Below, piece by piece: positions 5,603 to 7,148 of a stretch of DNA of 7,148 nt. The position numbers and the translations under genes are program-made. The notes below the pieces were generated by a model. The model was not told the DNA's origin, ran no database searches, and saw only the letters and a list, made by a program, of their open reading frames with translations. The stretch spans positions 1 to 7,148 of the forward strand of contig JAGGZG010000300.1 of NCBI GenBank assembly GCA_021162125.1, read 5' to 3'. Numbering within the stretch: the first letter of the stretch is position 1; the number at the start of each line of letters is the position of its first letter. The stretch comes from Anaerolineae bacterium (GTDB lineage: Bacteria; Chloroflexota; Anaerolineae; JACIWR01).

Positions 5603-5627
5603 GGCTTCGCTTCGCTCAGCATGACAC
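5601..5627. repeat. Copy of a widespread dispersed 'GAGCGAAGCGAAG' repeat
   Basis: The stretch reads GAGGCTTCGCTTCGCTCAGC followed by ATGACAC. Its reverse complement, TGTCATGCTGAGCGAAGCGA and onward, is a short repeat known from intergenic regions of many unrelated bacteria. It is recognisable because one frame translates as CHAERSEAS, a peptide often seen in spurious hypothetical proteins. It lies in the spacer between the loader and the Rpn-like gene. The recognition is from memory of the motif, and its function is unknown. Confidence 0.6.
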
Positions 5628-5753
5628 AAAATGGACAGTTCACTCTCATCAATACGATTGAGGGAGACTACCCAGCAGTGAGACACGGAGAAAAACGGAT
5701 GCCGGCCACCGGCGACAGACCAAACGGAGCCAAACAGAGAATGGGGCAATGAC

Positions 5754-6659
5754 GTGGGCCAAGCAGATATAGGGAGCAAGCGGCTGCTGGAAGCAGAGCC
5801 GGAGAAATGGGTGCGCTGGCTATTGGACGATCCCGACCTGCAGGTTAAAGCCGTCCTTTCGGGGGAGTTTCAGTTCGTACTGCGATACAACGACGTGCTG
5901 TTGCAAGTCGCTGGCGAACAAGGATCGTTCTTGGTACTGGCCGAGTCACAATTGCACCTTGATCCAGCCATGCCACGGCGCGTGCGATCTTACGTGGGAT
6001 TGGCCGAGGAAAAGTATGGAATGCCGGTCTATCCGGTCGTGTTCTACTGGCTACCGCCAGGGGGTGAAGGGAAAATACCAGACTATTACCACAGCGAGTT
6101 CATGGGGCTGGTGGCTCATCAGGATTTTCGGGTAGTGTTGGCCTGGGAGCTCGACGCGCGAGAAGTACTGCGGCGGGAGGTCATGGCCCTGGTACCTTTT
6201 GTGTCGCTGATGAAAGGAGCGGATGAGGACGTCATCCGGGAAGGGGTAGCCCTGTTACGGCGACGCGGCATGGGGAAAGAGGCGGAAGTAGTGTTGGGCT
6301 TATTCGCCAGTTTTGTCATGGACCCTGAACAGGTCCGACGGATAGTGAGGTGGAACATGGCTGTGTTGCGCGAATCACCGTGGTACCGGGAGATCATACA
6401 AGAAGGACTTCAACAGGGCATTCAACAGGGCATTCAACAGGGGCTTCGACAGGGCCTTGTTGAGGCCCGGCGGCAGGATGTGCTTCACCTTCTACGGGTG
6501 CGCTTCGGCCTTTCTCTGAAGGAAGCGAAGGAGGTAGAGGAGCGACTCCAAGAGATTGAAGAGCCCTCTCTCCTACAAGAACTGGTGGTAGCAGCGGCGC
6601 AGGCGGAGAGTCTGGAAACATTTCTGGCCTCGCTGGATGGGAAAAGAGTTCCAGCGTGA
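5754..6659 (+). CDS. Rpn/DUF4351-like PD-(D/E)XK nuclease family protein
   Basis: This 301-residue protein resembles the Rpn ('recombination-promoting nuclease/putative transposase') group of PD-(D/E)XK proteins. Residues about 10-135 form the nuclease-like core: YNDVLLQVA with D47, then LAESQ with the E64-x-Q66 pair, DPAMPRRVRSY (70-80) and MPVYPVVFYWLPP (90-102). E-x-Q in place of E-x-K is normal for this group. A helical region (about 136-210) leads to a GxxQG repeat (EGLQQGIQQGIQQG, 217-230) and a C-terminal helical end of DUF4351 type (LLRVRFGLS 246-254, then AESLETFLASL 284-294). The start is GTG at 5754; GGGG (5743-5746) lies 7 bases upstream and no better start is obvious. The gene looks slightly less GC-rich than its neighbours and belongs to a family that often occurs in many copies per genome, so it may be a later arrival between the loader and comEC. 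Nuclease activity is inferred from the family. Confidence 0.8.
   Translation: MGQADIGSKRLLEAEPEKWVRWLLDDPDLQVKAVLSGEFQFVLRYNDVLLQVAGEQGSFLVLAESQLHLDPAMPRRVRSYVGLAEEKYGMPVYPVVFYWLPPGGEGKIPDYYHSEFMGLVAHQDFRVVLAWELDAREVLRREVMALVPFVSLMKGADEDVIREGVALLRRRGMGKEAEVVLGLFASFVMDPEQVRRIVRWNMAVLRESPWYREIIQEGLQQGIQQGIQQGLRQGLVEARRQDVLHLLRVRFGLSLKEAKEVEERLQEIEEPSLLQELVVAAAQAESLETFLASLDGKRVPA
6411..6458 (+). repeat. Four-unit, 12-base tandem repeat within the Rpn-like gene
   Basis: Units are CAACAGGGCATT (6411-6422), the same again (6423-6434), CAACAGGGGCTT (6435-6446) and CGACAGGGCCTT (6447-6458). Each encodes four residues of a GxxQG pattern (QQGI, QQGI, QQGL, RQGL). The two perfect copies suggest recent slippage. 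Gain or loss of a unit keeps the frame and only changes linker length. Similar repeats are typical of Rpn-family proteins. Confidence 0.9.
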
Positions 6660-6671
6660 GGTATAGCAGCA

Positions 6672-7148
6672 ATGACCCTCGTCTACCTGGGCATCGCCTG
6701 GATGGCAGGCGTCGCCCTTGCTGCGTGGCTCGTTCCCCCGCCCGGATTGCTCGGCCTGGCCGCGCTCATCCCCCTGGCGGGGTTTTTGTTATGGCGGGAA
6801 AGCGCCCGCGCCCGCCTGCTGAGCATCTGCGGGCTGGCTCTGCTCCTCGGTGCGGGACGCTGTCTCCTGGCCCGGCCTCGCTTCGACGACCGTTCCCTGG
6901 CTACTTACAACGATCAGGGCTGGGTCACGCTCACCGGGGTCGTTGCTGCCGAGCCCGATGTGCGTGCCACCTACGCCAACCTCCGCGTGCAGGCCGAGAC
7001 CCTGACCCTCGAGGATGAATCACAGCGCCAGGTGCACGGCCTGGCCCTGGTGCGTGCCGCCCGCTACCCCGAGTACCGCTACGGCGACCGGCTGGAGATT
7101 CGCGGTCTGCTGGAGACCCCACCCGAGTTCGCGGACTTCTCCTACAAA
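6672..7148 (+). CDS. comEC: ComEC/Rec2 DNA-uptake channel, N-terminal part (runs off right edge)
   Basis: The frame from ATG at 6672 stays open for 159 codons to the window end. ComEC is the inner-membrane channel that carries single-stranded DNA into the cell in natural transformation. Visible are hydrophobic segments at about residues 3-20, 24-41 and 49-66, then the soluble DUF4131 (OB-fold-like) region. Its hallmark is YGDRLEIRGLLETPPEFADF (137-156), matching the family pattern YGDxLxxxGxLxxPpeFxdFdY. The competence-domain helices and the metallo-beta-lactamase-like end lie outside the window. The ATG is 12 bases after the stop of the Rpn-like gene, and TGAGG (6657-6661), which includes that stop, can serve as the ribosome binding site, so translation is probably coupled. 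ComEC homologues are widespread, and the gene alone does not prove that this organism is competent. Confidence 0.9.
   Translation, partial: MTLVYLGIAWMAGVALAAWLVPPPGLLGLAALIPLAGFLLWRESARARLLSICGLALLLGAGRCLLARPRFDDRSLATYNDQGWVTLTGVVAAEPDVRATYANLRVQAETLTLEDESQRQVHGLALVRAARYPEYRYGDRLEIRGLLETPPEFADFSYK

Noticed and set aside
5701..5713. GCCGG-CCA-CCGGC palindrome before the Rpn-like gene
   Set aside because: A 5-base GC stem is expected by chance in DNA of this composition, and it has no clear position relative to a promoter or ribosome binding site.
5417..5779. Minus-strand open frame of 120 codons across the loader end and spacer
   Set aside because: It reads through the dispersed repeat (CHAERSEAS) and the antisense of the loader. 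This is a known source of spurious hypothetical proteins.

Overview
The window looks like ordinary chromosome from a GC-rich bacterium of the phylum Chloroflexota, probably Anaerolineae-like. This is inferred from the type of protein, not from a marker gene. The clues are a DnaB–DnaD–zinc-ribbon helicase-loader cluster with sequence typical of that phylum, a lipoprotein with a LolA-like fold and a DUF4367-type end, and an Rpn-type PD-(D/E)XK protein beside comEC. There is no tRNA, rRNA, CRISPR array, insertion sequence or phage gene.

Left part (1-1350, minus strand): a lipoprotein gene (319-1350) is followed 47 bases downstream by a small two-helix membrane protein (start at 271) that runs off the left edge. 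They probably share a transcript. A non-coding region (1351-1649) separates them from the rightward genes. It holds two divergent TGGTATAAT extended -10 elements, about 80 bases apart, and two small inverted repeats.

Middle part (1650-5571, plus strand): a tightly packed replication cluster. It runs bifunctional nuclease family protein (DUF151), replicative helicase DnaB, a DnaD-domain primosome protein and a DnaC/DnaI-type helicase loader. Gaps are 28 and 20 bases, followed by an 80-base overlap. DnaD and the loader would together bring DnaB to DNA. The loader is unusual: it has an N-terminal Cys cluster and two complete AAA+ ATPase domains, related by an exact 190-residue (570-base) in-frame duplication about 68% identical at protein level by hand count.

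Right part (5572-7148, plus strand): a 182-base spacer carries a perfect hairpin and a copy of a widespread dispersed repeat (the 'CHAERSEAS' type when read on the minus strand). Next is an Rpn/DUF4351-like PD-(D/E)XK nuclease family gene with a 12-base in-frame tandem repeat. Twelve bases after its stop, comEC (DNA-uptake channel) begins and runs off the right edge.

Most of this is core genome. The points most worth a second look are the tandem-AAA+ loader, the 80-base coding overlap, the variable-looking repeat in the nuclease-family gene and its position against comEC, and the divergent promoter region.
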